From Polyangium sp. y55x31 (lineage in GTDB: Bacteria; Myxococcota_A; Polyangia; Polyangiales; Polyangiaceae), in assembly GCF_029946505.1 (NCBI RefSeq), contig NZ_JARZHG010000039.1, forward strand, positions 1-64,000: DNA of 64,000 nucleotides, given 5' to 3'. Shown here piece by piece: positions 45,741 to 53,964 of the stretch. Position 1 is the stretch's first letter. Each line of letters starts with the position of its first letter. Both the position numbers and the translations under genes were made by a program. The notes under the pieces were generated by a model that saw only the letters and a program-made list of their open reading frames with translations, was not told the origin of the DNA and made no database searches.

Positions 45741-46322
45741 CTATCCGAGATTCACCAGGTTTCCCTGCACGTTCGTCATGGCGCCCTTGAGGGTCGCGAT
45801 TCCGGACGATTCGAGGTTCATCGTGCCATCGGCCTTGGCCTCGATCATCGCGCCCTTGGCCGAGATCTGGCTCGTCCCTTCGAGCGTGAGCGTCGCCGAC
45901 GTGGACAACGTCGCGCCCGCGCTCTCGAGCGTCAACGTATTCGAGCTCGCGCCCGTGAGCCCCACCTTCGACGTCCCCTCGACGGTGACGTTCTGCGCCC
46001 CCGAGATCGACACATTCGCGTCCGAGGCGATCGTCGCGTCCTTCGTGCTTTGCACGGAAAACGTGTCCTGGCTCGTCCAGCTCGACGCCTTCGTGGAGGT
46101 CATGGTGATCGTCTCGTCGGCCGTGACCTCGAATTGCTTGCAGGCGATCGCGATCTTCTCCGACGTCTGCGTGATCGTGCTCGTCGCCGAATCGCCGGCG
46201 ACCTTGATCTCGATCTTCGTCCCGTCCATCACGATGGTCTGCGTGATGCTGGCGTCGGCGTTGACCACGGTCACGGTGATCCCCGCGGTCTTGTCCATCT
46301 CGATGGTGCAGACCAGCGGCAT
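45741..46322 (-). CDS. VgrG C-terminal spike (beta-helix) as a separate ORF
   Basis: This 193-residue protein consists of short Thr/Ser/Val/Ala-rich strands in a regular pattern (for example TADETITMTSTKASSW, ISGAQNVTVEGTSKVGL), as in the triple-stranded beta-helix tail of VgrG/gp5. Its ATG lies 6 bases after the VgrG stop and in the same reading frame: GGG-TAA-TCG-GTC-ATG. A GGGAGGG site overlaps the stop, so independent initiation is plausible. It should complete the needle below the VgrG OB domain. It may be a genuine split, a recent nonsense mutation, or a product of stop-codon readthrough. Confidence 0.8.
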   Translation of the reverse strand: MPLVCTIEMDKTAGITVTVVNADASITQTIVMDGTKIEIKVAGDSATSTITQTSEKIAIACKQFEVTADETITMTSTKASSWTSQDTFSVQSTKDATIASDANVSISGAQNVTVEGTSKVGLTGASSNTLTLESAGATLSTSATLTLEGTSQISAKGAMIEAKADGTMNLESSGIATLKGAMTNVQGNLVNLG

Positions 46323-46328
46323 GACCGA

Positions 46329-47963
46329 TTACCCTCCCGTCTCCTCGACCTTGAGGGTCATCTTGCCCTCCTCCAGCCGGAGAAGCACGGTGTCCTTGTC
46401 GTTCGTGCGCAAGACACGCAGGACCGGCTTTTCGTCCTGGTAATCGTGGAGCACGGAGGTGTTGTTCGTCGAGGTTTTCCCGAGGAAGAGGTGCTGCCCC
46501 TGCCCGTCCTTGGCCACGCGCGCCTCGGCGCGCCAATCGAGCATCCGGATGACCGTGGCCTTGCTGAAATCGAGGGCCACGAGCACGCGCTGATTCTTGT
46601 AGAGCGGCAGATACAGGTTCCCCGCCCCGCTCTCCGGCTCGTACGGCGCGGTGATCTCCTTGTTCTCGAAGAGCGGGATCTTGACCGTGTATTGATCGAT
46701 CGACGTATCCTCGTCCGTCGCGAAATCGTACGTGATGTCCGTATCTTCCCCGACGGCGCTCACCACCTTGCCTTCGAGGTGACCGGGGAAGCGCGGATCG
46801 ACGGTGGACGGCAGGCGAACACGCGCCTCGCTCTTCTCTTCGAGGCGAGCCGTGCATTCGACGGAAAAACTCGCCGCGGTGTCGCCGTAGGTCGGCTCGG
46901 ACCCGTCATCGAGGGCGCGCGCTTCGAGCGAAAGAAAGAACACGCGGAACGATTCGGTCGCCGCGATCAGGTTCGAGCTGTGTCCGCCCTTCGTGGAGAT
47001 GTCGAGCAAGCTGCCCGGCGAGACGGCCACCGTGGGAAAACGTCGAAACGAAAGCTCGACTTCGCGCTTGGGCAGGAGGGGCCGCGCGGTCTCCAGGGTG
47101 ACGCGATCGTCGACGTCTTGCGCGATCGGCGTGCGAAGGAGCGTGTCGCGATACATGCCCGTGGCGGCATTCGTGTTGTCGACGAGCTCGGTCGCCGTGC
47201 TCTCCGTGTACGAGTTCAGGACGCGCGGCTTGTAACGCGGGACCTCGGGGAAAAACGAGGTCATGGAGGAGAGATCGTCGAGCAAAAGCTCCGAAGCCTC
47301 CCCGCTCGTATCCTTTGCTCCCTTGATCGAATACGTGCCCTCGGCGTGGTCGTACGTGAAGACGCCGTTCCGGTGGCGCACGTACCAGATCACGAGATCG
47401 TAAAAGCTCGATCGCGCGGCCGGATCGAGGTGGAAAAAGATCTGCGACGCCGTCGTGGTGATGACGTCCCAATCGTAGGTCAGGCTGATCTTGTCGCCCT
47501 TGTGGGCCTCGATCACGTCCTTGAACGTCGTCTCGGTATAAAGCGCGCAGGGAAAATGCTGCCGCCAGAGCGCCTGCGCCGGGTCCACGAACGTCACGCG
47601 GTAGCGCCGGACGAGCACCGCCGGCTCGTCCATCACCCGCTGCATCGTCTCCTCGCGCACCGACTTTTCGAGCACGAGGCCACTCGTCGTGATCTCCGCG
47701 TCGTCCGCCTCGGTGTCCGTTTCGAGGTGCCCCGGCTTGATCGAAAGCGAGACCTCGCCGAGATCGGCCTTCACGAAATCCGCGAGCAGGTCGTCGGTGT
47801 ATTTCCCGCCCCACGACGAGTCGTCCTGCATGACGAACTCGACGGAGCCCGAGACGCCCCACGCTTCCATGCGCAAGGAAAAACCCCGCACGTTGCCGCC
47901 CGGGATCGTGTGCTCCGTCCCCCCGACCGTGAGCGCCAGCGTGATTTCGAGTTTTTCCTTCAA
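46329..47963 (-). CDS. vgrG: T6SS spike protein VgrG, ending before its needle tail
   Basis: This 544-residue protein has gp27-like domains (FSLRMEAWGVSGSVEFVMQDD, then VDPAQALWRQHFPCALYTETTF) and a gp5-like OB domain with HLEGKVVSAVG and YEPESGAGNLYLPLYKNQRVLV, the usual VgrG order. It ends just after the first beta-helix strands (MTLKVEETGG), where full-length VgrGs continue as the needle. The remainder is encoded next door, in frame. The start is TTG at 47963 behind GGAGG, because the next Met would cut the first domain. It caps the Hcp tube and carries effectors. Confidence 0.9.
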   Translation of the reverse strand: MKEKLEITLALTVGGTEHTIPGGNVRGFSLRMEAWGVSGSVEFVMQDDSSWGGKYTDDLLADFVKADLGEVSLSIKPGHLETDTEADDAEITTSGLVLEKSVREETMQRVMDEPAVLVRRYRVTFVDPAQALWRQHFPCALYTETTFKDVIEAHKGDKISLTYDWDVITTTASQIFFHLDPAARSSFYDLVIWYVRHRNGVFTYDHAEGTYSIKGAKDTSGEASELLLDDLSSMTSFFPEVPRYKPRVLNSYTESTATELVDNTNAATGMYRDTLLRTPIAQDVDDRVTLETARPLLPKREVELSFRRFPTVAVSPGSLLDISTKGGHSSNLIAATESFRVFFLSLEARALDDGSEPTYGDTAASFSVECTARLEEKSEARVRLPSTVDPRFPGHLEGKVVSAVGEDTDITYDFATDEDTSIDQYTVKIPLFENKEITAPYEPESGAGNLYLPLYKNQRVLVALDFSKATVIRMLDWRAEARVAKDGQGQHLFLGKTSTNNTSVLHDYQDEKPVLRVLRTNDKDTVLLRLEEGKMTLKVEETGG

Positions 47964-47985
47964 GGCCCGCCTCCGCAGGACGAGC

Positions 47986-48345
47986 CTACCCGCGGCGCAC
48001 GGAGACGTTCCGGAAGACGCTGTGCATGAACACGTGATACGTCACCGGCTGTCCGCCCACGAGCCCCGTGAGCGTGAATCGCACCCAGAGGCCCTGGTCG
48101 CGGCCGATCAGGGTGAGCTTCGGTTCGCGCAGCCGCGGCTCGTAGGCCCGCACGACCCCGAGCATCTCGGCGCAGAGCTCGTCGAGCAAGGGCTTCGTCG
48201 CGAAATGGCCGTCGTACCGGCCGAGCCCGTACACCTCGACGGCCGAGGCATAACCGCCCTTCGCGTTGAGCGACACCTCGAGGTTGCGCGCGATGCTCTC
48301 CAGACGGGGTTCGTGATCGCCCCTGAGCTTGCCGAAGAACGACAA
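47986..48345 (-). CDS. tssE: T6SS baseplate protein TssE (gp25-like)
   Basis: This 119-residue protein has the gp25/lysozyme-like fold pattern: the N-terminal segment with ESIARNLEVSLNAKGGYA, then GLGRYDGHF, then helical and beta parts ending EPKLTLIGRDQGLWVRFTLTG. TssE joins sheath to baseplate. The start is TTG at 48345 with a strong GGAGGAGG upstream; no ATG is available at the start. It lies 27 bp after tssK and 22 bp before vgrG. Confidence 0.85.
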   Translation of the reverse strand: MSFFGKLRGDHEPRLESIARNLEVSLNAKGGYASAVEVYGLGRYDGHFATKPLLDELCAEMLGVVRAYEPRLREPKLTLIGRDQGLWVRFTLTGLVGGQPVTYHVFMHSVFRNVSVRRG

Positions 48346-48372
48346 CGACGGCCTCCTCCGCGGTCCCTTCTA

Positions 48373-49647
48373 TCACGACCGCCTCCAGGAGAGCAGCACC
48401 TGCAAGCCCTCGAGCTCTTTGGGCATCAAGAAACAGATCGCCCGCTCCCGGAGCACGGCCCCCCACTCGCGCGCGTCGTCGCCCGCCGACGAGCCCGCCC
48501 CCACGATCCGATAAAAATCCACCGGCCCGCCGAACCGATGCCGGAATGGCGGGTTCGGCGAATACACGAGGCGCATGCCGCGGAGCGCGTGCTCGCGCAC
48601 GAGGCGGAGCCGCCCCGGGCTCGAGAGCACCGTCCCTTCGAGCGGCAGTTTGTCCGCGGTCCGATTCTTGAGGACCACCACGTAAAGCTCGGTCGCGCCG
48701 AGGGCCTCGGGCGGGAGATCCCCCGCGACGAGGCGCCCATTCTCGGAGACGAACGAAATCGCAGGCTCCTCGGGCGTGGGCACGCGGGCGCGCGACGAGA
48801 TCTCGTCGAGCACGACGCCGAAAATGCGGGCGAGATCGTGGTGGTCGTAAGGAGGCGCCGAGAAGGGCGCGGCCCGCTCGTCGAGCAGGCCGAGCTCGAG
48901 CGCGAAATTACGCAGCGCCGAATAGACCGGATACGGGTGCAGGTGGACGCCGCGGTCCATGTCGTCGAGCAGCCCGCTGAGCTTGCGGGCCTCGACGCGC
49001 ACGCGAAAGAGCGGCGCCGCCGAATCCCCGCGCGCCACGGCCTCCAGCGCGAGATCGTCGAGCGCGCCTTCGATCTCGGCGAGCTCGCCGCGCAGGCGCG
49101 TGAGGCGCGGCGCGAGGTACGGCGTGGGGCCGATCCGCACGAGCGGCGGGATGAAATCGGTCGAGAGGCGGAATTGCCCCCCGGTCGTGACCTCGAATTG
49201 GCCGAGCTCCGCCCGGCCGATGCTGCCTTCGATGCTCGCCTCGGCCGAGAGCACGACGCGGAGCAAGACGCGCGGGATTTCCTTGGGCGAGGGCGGTTCG
49301 AGCGCCCCCTCCGCGTTCGCCTCGTCGTCCGGAGGCAATACGTGGGCGAACACCTCGACGCGGCGCCGCCCGGCGGCCTTGAGATCGAGCGGCGCGCTGA
49401 GGCGGGCATTGCCGGGCACATCCACGAGCGCCCCGTCCGGCAGGACGGCCGTGAGGCCCGACACCCAGAGCACGCCATTCTTGGGATCGTCGCCGTTCCA
49501 TTCGAGCCGCGCGATCCCGGTGAGGGGCAAACCGATGTGGCTCGCCCTGAGCGCGGCTTCGGCCGAAAGCGCTTCCTCGAGGCCGAGGAAATGCTCGGGG
49601 AGCAGGACCTGCCCGATCCGCCATTTCGGCCGTGCCAGCGCCGTCAC
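48373..49647 (-). CDS. tssK: T6SS baseplate protein TssK
   Basis: This 424-residue protein starts with the family pattern PKWRIGQVLLPEHFLGLEEAL, comparable to W-x-G-x-x-L-x-P-QHF of TssK. A beta-rich shoulder domain and a helical middle (about 180-270) follow. TssK links the baseplate wedge to the membrane complex. The start is GTG at 49647, 12 bases after the Hcp-like gene. The C-terminal head domain ends KELEGLQVLLSWRRS. Confidence 0.85.
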   Translation of the reverse strand: MTALARPKWRIGQVLLPEHFLGLEEALSAEAALRASHIGLPLTGIARLEWNGDDPKNGVLWVSGLTAVLPDGALVDVPGNARLSAPLDLKAAGRRRVEVFAHVLPPDDEANAEGALEPPSPKEIPRVLLRVVLSAEASIEGSIGRAELGQFEVTTGGQFRLSTDFIPPLVRIGPTPYLAPRLTRLRGELAEIEGALDDLALEAVARGDSAAPLFRVRVEARKLSGLLDDMDRGVHLHPYPVYSALRNFALELGLLDERAAPFSAPPYDHHDLARIFGVVLDEISSRARVPTPEEPAISFVSENGRLVAGDLPPEALGATELYVVVLKNRTADKLPLEGTVLSSPGRLRLVREHALRGMRLVYSPNPPFRHRFGGPVDFYRIVGAGSSAGDDAREWGAVLRERAICFLMPKELEGLQVLLSWRRS

Positions 49648-49659
49648 GGTTCGTCCCGG

Positions 49660-50229
49660 CTAGCTTTGCGCCAAGCCCCAGAGCTTGGCGAAGTTTTTCC
49701 CCTTGCCGACGGCGACCTGCAGCGATTGCGCCGAGGGCTGGGGCTTGATGCCGGTGTTGAACGTGAAGTTGATGGGCGACTGCACCTCGGTCGACGCGTC
49801 GTCCGCCACCGAGAGGTTCAGCTCATCGCCCCGCTTCTCCAGGATTCCATTCATGTCGGTCGAGTTCGAGTGGAAGCAGAGGTAATACTCCTTCTGCACC
49901 GGATCGTACTCGTAGACCGAGAACTGGAACGTGACCAGCACGTTCGTCATGGAGGTGTAAATCAGGAGGGCGATGTTTTGCTTGTTCGACGCGGAGACCT
50001 GCCCGGTCAGATACACCGCGTCGGTGACGCCCGTCTCCCAGAGGATGTCGCGCAGGACCGCGACGACCGCCAGATCCTCGGTCGGGTTCGTGGGGTTCTT
50101 GCACGTCAGATCGGCGGTCAGCGTCGTATCTCCGACTTTGATCGACGTGATGAAACCGACCGCTGTCTGCTTGTCCTTCTTGTAGTTGAAGCCCTGATAA
50201 ACGTCGAGGACTTTACGAAACTCCGGCAT
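49660..50229 (-). CDS. Probable Hcp-family tube protein
   Basis: The 189-residue protein is beta-rich without signal peptide, and sits between tssC and tssK where Hcp is common. Features are a Gly/Thr-rich middle (VGDTTLTADLTCKN), YEYDPVQKEYYLCFHSN, and the end LQVAVGKGKNFAKLWG. Length is slightly above the usual 160-175. I do not recognise a diagnostic Hcp motif, so this call rests largely on position, size and beta-character. The alternative is a different sheath-operon tail or tube protein. A good ribosome-binding site (AAAGGA) precedes the ATG. Confidence 0.55.
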   Translation of the reverse strand: MPEFRKVLDVYQGFNYKKDKQTAVGFITSIKVGDTTLTADLTCKNPTNPTEDLAVVAVLRDILWETGVTDAVYLTGQVSASNKQNIALLIYTSMTNVLVTFQFSVYEYDPVQKEYYLCFHSNSTDMNGILEKRGDELNLSVADDASTEVQSPINFTFNTGIKPQPSAQSLQVAVGKGKNFAKLWGLAQS

Positions 50230-50264
50230 GGCCGTTCATCCTTTCCTGAATGCTCGATCCCGTA

Positions 50265-51923
50265 TCAGGGCCCGCCCAGGGCCGCTTCGAGCCGGAGCTC
50301 GACGTCCATTCCTTCGAATTGCGCGTGCGGCAGAACCGAGATGACCGACTTGTACCAGCCGAACGGACCCGGCTTCGGCTCCACGCTCACGCTCACGGCC
50401 TTGAACGGATAGAACCGCAAGGTCAGATCGTCGGGATTGACGACCGTCGTGACGTACCCGCCGAGCCAGTTCGCCAGCACCTGCTGGATGTACGGCCCGT
50501 CGGCCGTGCTGCCGATGTACTCGCGCATCATGCGCTTGACGAAATGCGCGATGCGCGTGATCGAGAACGAGTACGCGAGGTTCGTGACGAGGTGCGCGTT
50601 CTTCGTGTTGAGATCCTCGACGAACGTGCGCGGCTTCTTGAGCGACTGCGCGCTGAAGAACGTGGCCACGGCCTCGTTTTTCTTGTGCACGAGCGGGATG
50701 AAGCCGTTCGAGGCGAACTGCAGCTCGCGGTAATCGGGGATCGCGATCTCCACGGGCGGCTGCTGGTGCTCGTAGCCGTTCTTCTCGTACGTGTAGACCG
50801 TGAGCCCCTCGACGATGCCGCCGCCGCGCGGCCCGCGAATGTGCTGGGCCCAGCCCGAGCCCTCGAAGGAACGGACCATGTTCTTCGCGAAGAGAATGGC
50901 CGCGTTGCCCCAGAGGAAATTGCTCGCGTCGTCCGTGCGGCCCGGCTGGACCGTCTCCTTGTAACCGACGAGGTTGCCCGCTTCGAGCTTGTACGAGTGG
51001 CCGAACGGGCGGCGCAGGAGGTAGCGCGGCAGCACGAGCCCGAGGTACGCGGCGTAATCGGTGTCGCGCAGCTCGTTGTACTTGCCGAAATGCGGGTGCG
51101 TGAGCACCGCGTCGAGGTCGCCGATCTCCGCGACCTCCTGCATCGTCTTGCAGGGCGAGAAGAAGTCCGGCGCGACCGACGAGACGAACGGGCAATGCGA
51201 GGCGTTCGCCACGCGGCCCATGGCGCGCAGCCAGTCGATGTCCTCGTCCGACGAGTCGAACTCGTAGAGGCCGATCATCGTGGCAAAGGGCTTGCCGCCG
51301 TACCGATCGTACTCCTGGATGTAGACCTTGTTGAAGAGGCTACCGCCGAAGATGTCGGTGTCGTGATCGATGACGTCGGCGCCGATCTCGGCCTTGCTCC
51401 CGTCGAGGAAATCGATGATGACGTCCTCGCTCTCGACGCCCGACGCGAGGTGGTGCAGCCCCCGCCAGACCGCCTCGAGGGCCTGGAAATCGTCGTCGTG
51501 GAAGACGTCGTCGAGGTGCTTGCCGAGCTTCTCGTCGACCTTCTGCGCGACGAGCGCGATCGCCTCGACGACGTTCGAATAACTCGCGAAGACGTGCAGC
51601 GGTCCGAGCTCCTCGTCGCGCGAGAGCGTGAGGTCGTCGCTGCAATTGACGAGCAGCGCCGCGAGGTCGTTCATGAACCGCGCGCCGTCGTTGATGTTGA
51701 CGTTGCGGTCATCGAATTTGAGCGGGGCCGTCGCGCCGGAATCGTCGGCGAGGGAGAGCGCGCCGTCCGTGGAGCCCGTCGGCTGCGCCGCCGGCTTGAC
51801 CTCGCTGATGAGGAGCTTGAGCGAGTCACCTTCCTTGAGGTCGCCCGCGGTCTCGCCGAACGCCCCGAGAAGATCCGCTTTGAGTTCGTCGGCGGTTTTG
51901 GGAGTTGTATTCGTGACAGGCAT
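50265..51923 (-). CDS. tssC: T6SS large sheath protein TssC (VipB)
   Basis: This 552-residue protein contains the typical TssC core: QALEAVWRGLHHLA near residue 145, a GPQFFxxC-like variant (SVAPDFFSPCKTM), and RRPFGHSYKLEAGNLVG near 310. The late GIVEGLTVYTYEKNG and EFVKRMM-like stretches fit as well. TssB-TssC heterodimers form the contractile sheath around the Hcp tube. It lies 15 bp after tssB and leads into the Hcp-like gene. Confidence 0.93.
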   Translation of the reverse strand: MPVTNTTPKTADELKADLLGAFGETAGDLKEGDSLKLLISEVKPAAQPTGSTDGALSLADDSGATAPLKFDDRNVNINDGARFMNDLAALLVNCSDDLTLSRDEELGPLHVFASYSNVVEAIALVAQKVDEKLGKHLDDVFHDDDFQALEAVWRGLHHLASGVESEDVIIDFLDGSKAEIGADVIDHDTDIFGGSLFNKVYIQEYDRYGGKPFATMIGLYEFDSSDEDIDWLRAMGRVANASHCPFVSSVAPDFFSPCKTMQEVAEIGDLDAVLTHPHFGKYNELRDTDYAAYLGLVLPRYLLRRPFGHSYKLEAGNLVGYKETVQPGRTDDASNFLWGNAAILFAKNMVRSFEGSGWAQHIRGPRGGGIVEGLTVYTYEKNGYEHQQPPVEIAIPDYRELQFASNGFIPLVHKKNEAVATFFSAQSLKKPRTFVEDLNTKNAHLVTNLAYSFSITRIAHFVKRMMREYIGSTADGPYIQQVLANWLGGYVTTVVNPDDLTLRFYPFKAVSVSVEPKPGPFGWYKSVISVLPHAQFEGMDVELRLEAALGGP

Positions 51924-51938
51924 GATCGCTCCTCGACC

Positions 51939-52880
51939 TCAGATGGCGAGCACCTTGTAATTGTCTTTCGCCCACTTCTGGAGCTCCTTGAGCCCGTCGG
52001 GCGAGGCGAGCGCGCGCTTCATCTGGGCGCGCAGCTCGGGGCGGTTGCGCAGCATGGATTGGAGCTCGAGCATCATCAGCTTGATGACGCGGAGCCGCTG
52101 GAGCTCGGGAATGCTGCTGGCCACCGCGTCCGGCGTGAAATCCTTCATCGACGCGAAGGCCACCGTGCGCTCCGCGCTGACCTTGAGCGGCGTGGTGATG
52201 GGCAGGACGTACACCCGACCCTTCGAGACGTCGTCGTCGTCGCTGTCCTCGGCCTCGGGCTTGGGCACATTCGCCGCGTCCAGCGCGACCACGCGATTGC
52301 GCAAAAGGCCCGTCACGAGGCCGACCTTCTTGCGGGTCGACGGGTCGATCGTATCACCGGCGACCTCGCCGGAGAACGTGATCGTCGCGCCCTGGACCTC
52401 GAGGTTGCCCCCGTCGTCGATCGATTTCACGTCGAGCGTGCCGCCCACGATGATCTCCCCGTCGACGCGGCTCAGGCCGTTCTCCTCCGGCGTGCTCTCG
52501 AAACGCGCCTTGCCGGAGAGCGGATATTTGCCGGCCTCTTTGCGGGCGATGGCGCCGCTCGGGACCGTGCAGACGATCCGGTCGAGGGTCACGGTGCCGG
52601 GCAGGCTCGATTTGAGGTGCGAGAGCGCCTTCGGCAAATGCCAGGTCGGGACGATCTCGCTCAGGTGATCGTCCACGGTGGTCCCGCGCTTGATCGAGCG
52701 GACGTTCCGCTCGGCGAGGGCGGGCAGGAGGCCCGCGGCGCGCTTGGAGCGGCCCTCGAACTCACCCAGGACCAGGACCCGGTAGGGCAGCTTCTCTTGC
52801 TGCGGCGTGCCGGTGATGTTGGTCCGATAGGTGATGGTGAGCCTGGACTTGAAAATCTGGTCCTGGATATACTTGCTCAA
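51939..52880 (-). CDS. tssB: T6SS small sheath protein TssB (VipA), unusually long
   Basis: This 313-residue protein has the TssB start (LPYRVLVLGEFEGRS, then ERNVRSIKRGTTVDDHLSEI) and the TssB end (VASSIPELQRLRVIKLMMLELQSMLRNRPELR). Between them lie about 140 extra residues (roughly 90-230) containing an acidic DSDDDD stretch. Usual TssB length is about 165. The sheath fold is kept, so the insert probably decorates the sheath surface or adds regulation. The start is TTG at 52880 behind GGAGAA. Upstream is a 184-bp gap with alternative hairpins, the likely control point of the sheath-baseplate part of the operon. Confidence 0.88.
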   Translation of the reverse strand: MSKYIQDQIFKSRLTITYRTNITGTPQQEKLPYRVLVLGEFEGRSKRAAGLLPALAERNVRSIKRGTTVDDHLSEIVPTWHLPKALSHLKSSLPGTVTLDRIVCTVPSGAIARKEAGKYPLSGKARFESTPEENGLSRVDGEIIVGGTLDVKSIDDGGNLEVQGATITFSGEVAGDTIDPSTRKKVGLVTGLLRNRVVALDAANVPKPEAEDSDDDDVSKGRVYVLPITTPLKVSAERTVAFASMKDFTPDAVASSIPELQRLRVIKLMMLELQSMLRNRPELRAQMKRALASPDGLKELQKWAKDNYKVLAI

Positions 52881-52975
52881 GATCGGTTCTCCTTCCCCAC
52901 CACCTCGTCCAAACGAGGCAAGACGCGCGTTTGCCAGCGATGCGACGCTCGCCTTTGCCCCCCTCGTGCAGAAAA

Positions 52976-53015
52976 CCCGAGGACCGAACCGTGGGGGCTC
53001 GGGGCTTTACGGTTC
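52976..53015 (-). promoter_or_regulatory. Two mutually exclusive hairpins between tssG and tssB
   Basis: On the minus strand, GAACCGT/ACGGTTC (53015-53009 with 52992-52986) forms one 7-bp stem. CCCGAG/CTCGGG (53003-52998 with 52981-52976), followed by TTTTC, forms another. Each uses bases in the loop of the other, the layout of an attenuator. It lies in the 184-bp gap before tssB. Confidence 0.35.
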
Positions 53016-53064
53016 CAATCGCGCATAGCGTTCCACGGGCGCGCTCCCGGGGACAAATTTGCCG

Positions 53065-53961
53065 TCAAGCCGGGCGTTCGGGCGGGCGCCCCTCGAAGAG
53101 CGTGTGGATCTCGGAAGGCCGCGATTTGGCGAGCGGATCCCAGCCGAGCTCGCCCGGCCCGCGGACGATGAGCTTGCCCGACGCCTCGTGATCGACGAGC
53201 AGCACGCGCAGGTGCACGGCCGCGCCGGCGAGCGCGGGCAAGACATGATCAAAAAGACGAGCGCGCGCCTCGCGTGTCCACGGTTCATTCGTCCAGGTCC
53301 GCGACGCGTCGGTCACCAGAATGGCATCGATCCCGGGCACCGAGACCTCGGCCTCGCCCCCGAGCGCGGAAATGCCGAGCGTCGCCTGTCCAATCCGCGC
53401 GTCGGGCGCGGGCAAGCGACGCTCGTGCCCAGCGCGGCGCACCGAGACTTCGAGCTCGGGATACACCTTGCGAAAGAGCCAGCCGAGCGTGATCGGCGAC
53501 GAGGGGCGGGCGAGCGCGAATGCCGAGCCGCGCAGGGAACGAGGGCGCGGGACGAGGCGCTCGCGCTGCACGGGCGCACGCGAATCGGCGTGATCGGCGA
53601 GGAGCCGATGGTCGGCGAGCGCGACGATGCCTTCGAGCGCGGGACCCGCTTGCGGATGCGCGAAGAGCTCCTGGAAATACGAGGGCAGCGGGGTCGTGAC
53701 CGCGCGCAGGCCGAGGTTCAGGGTGACGATGATATGGTCGCCGAAAAACTCGACTGCGCGCACGAGCGTGGGTTCGAGCGCGAGCGAGGGGTGGCTGCGA
53801 AATCGCAAGAGGCGGTCGGGAAAACGCGCACGGAGCAAGCCCAAGAGGGCCGGGAGCTCGAAGGCGGGGGCCGCGCGCGAAATGGCCTCCTCCAGCGCGA
53901 CGCGACCTGCGCCGGGCGGGGCGGGGGGCATTTCGGAGGACAGCGGCGCCGGCCCGTCCAT
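53065..53961 (-). CDS. tssG: T6SS baseplate protein TssG
   Basis: The 298-residue protein has FELPALLGLLRARFPDRLLRF and RSHPSLALEPTLV near residues 34-68, matching the R-F-x-x-x-x-SL-x-F-P pattern of TssG. LPSYFQELFAHPQ follows, with the helical middle and C-terminal beta domain that wrap TssK. It starts 3 bp after tssA ends. TssG with TssF forms the core of each baseplate wedge. Size is at the lower end for the family (about 330). Confidence 0.75.
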   Translation of the reverse strand: MDGPAPLSSEMPPAPPGAGRVALEEAISRAAPAFELPALLGLLRARFPDRLLRFRSHPSLALEPTLVRAVEFFGDHIIVTLNLGLRAVTTPLPSYFQELFAHPQAGPALEGIVALADHRLLADHADSRAPVQRERLVPRPRSLRGSAFALARPSSPITLGWLFRKVYPELEVSVRRAGHERRLPAPDARIGQATLGISALGGEAEVSVPGIDAILVTDASRTWTNEPWTREARARLFDHVLPALAGAAVHLRVLLVDHEASGKLIVRGPGELGWDPLAKSRPSEIHTLFEGRPPERPA

Positions 53962-53964
53962 GCG

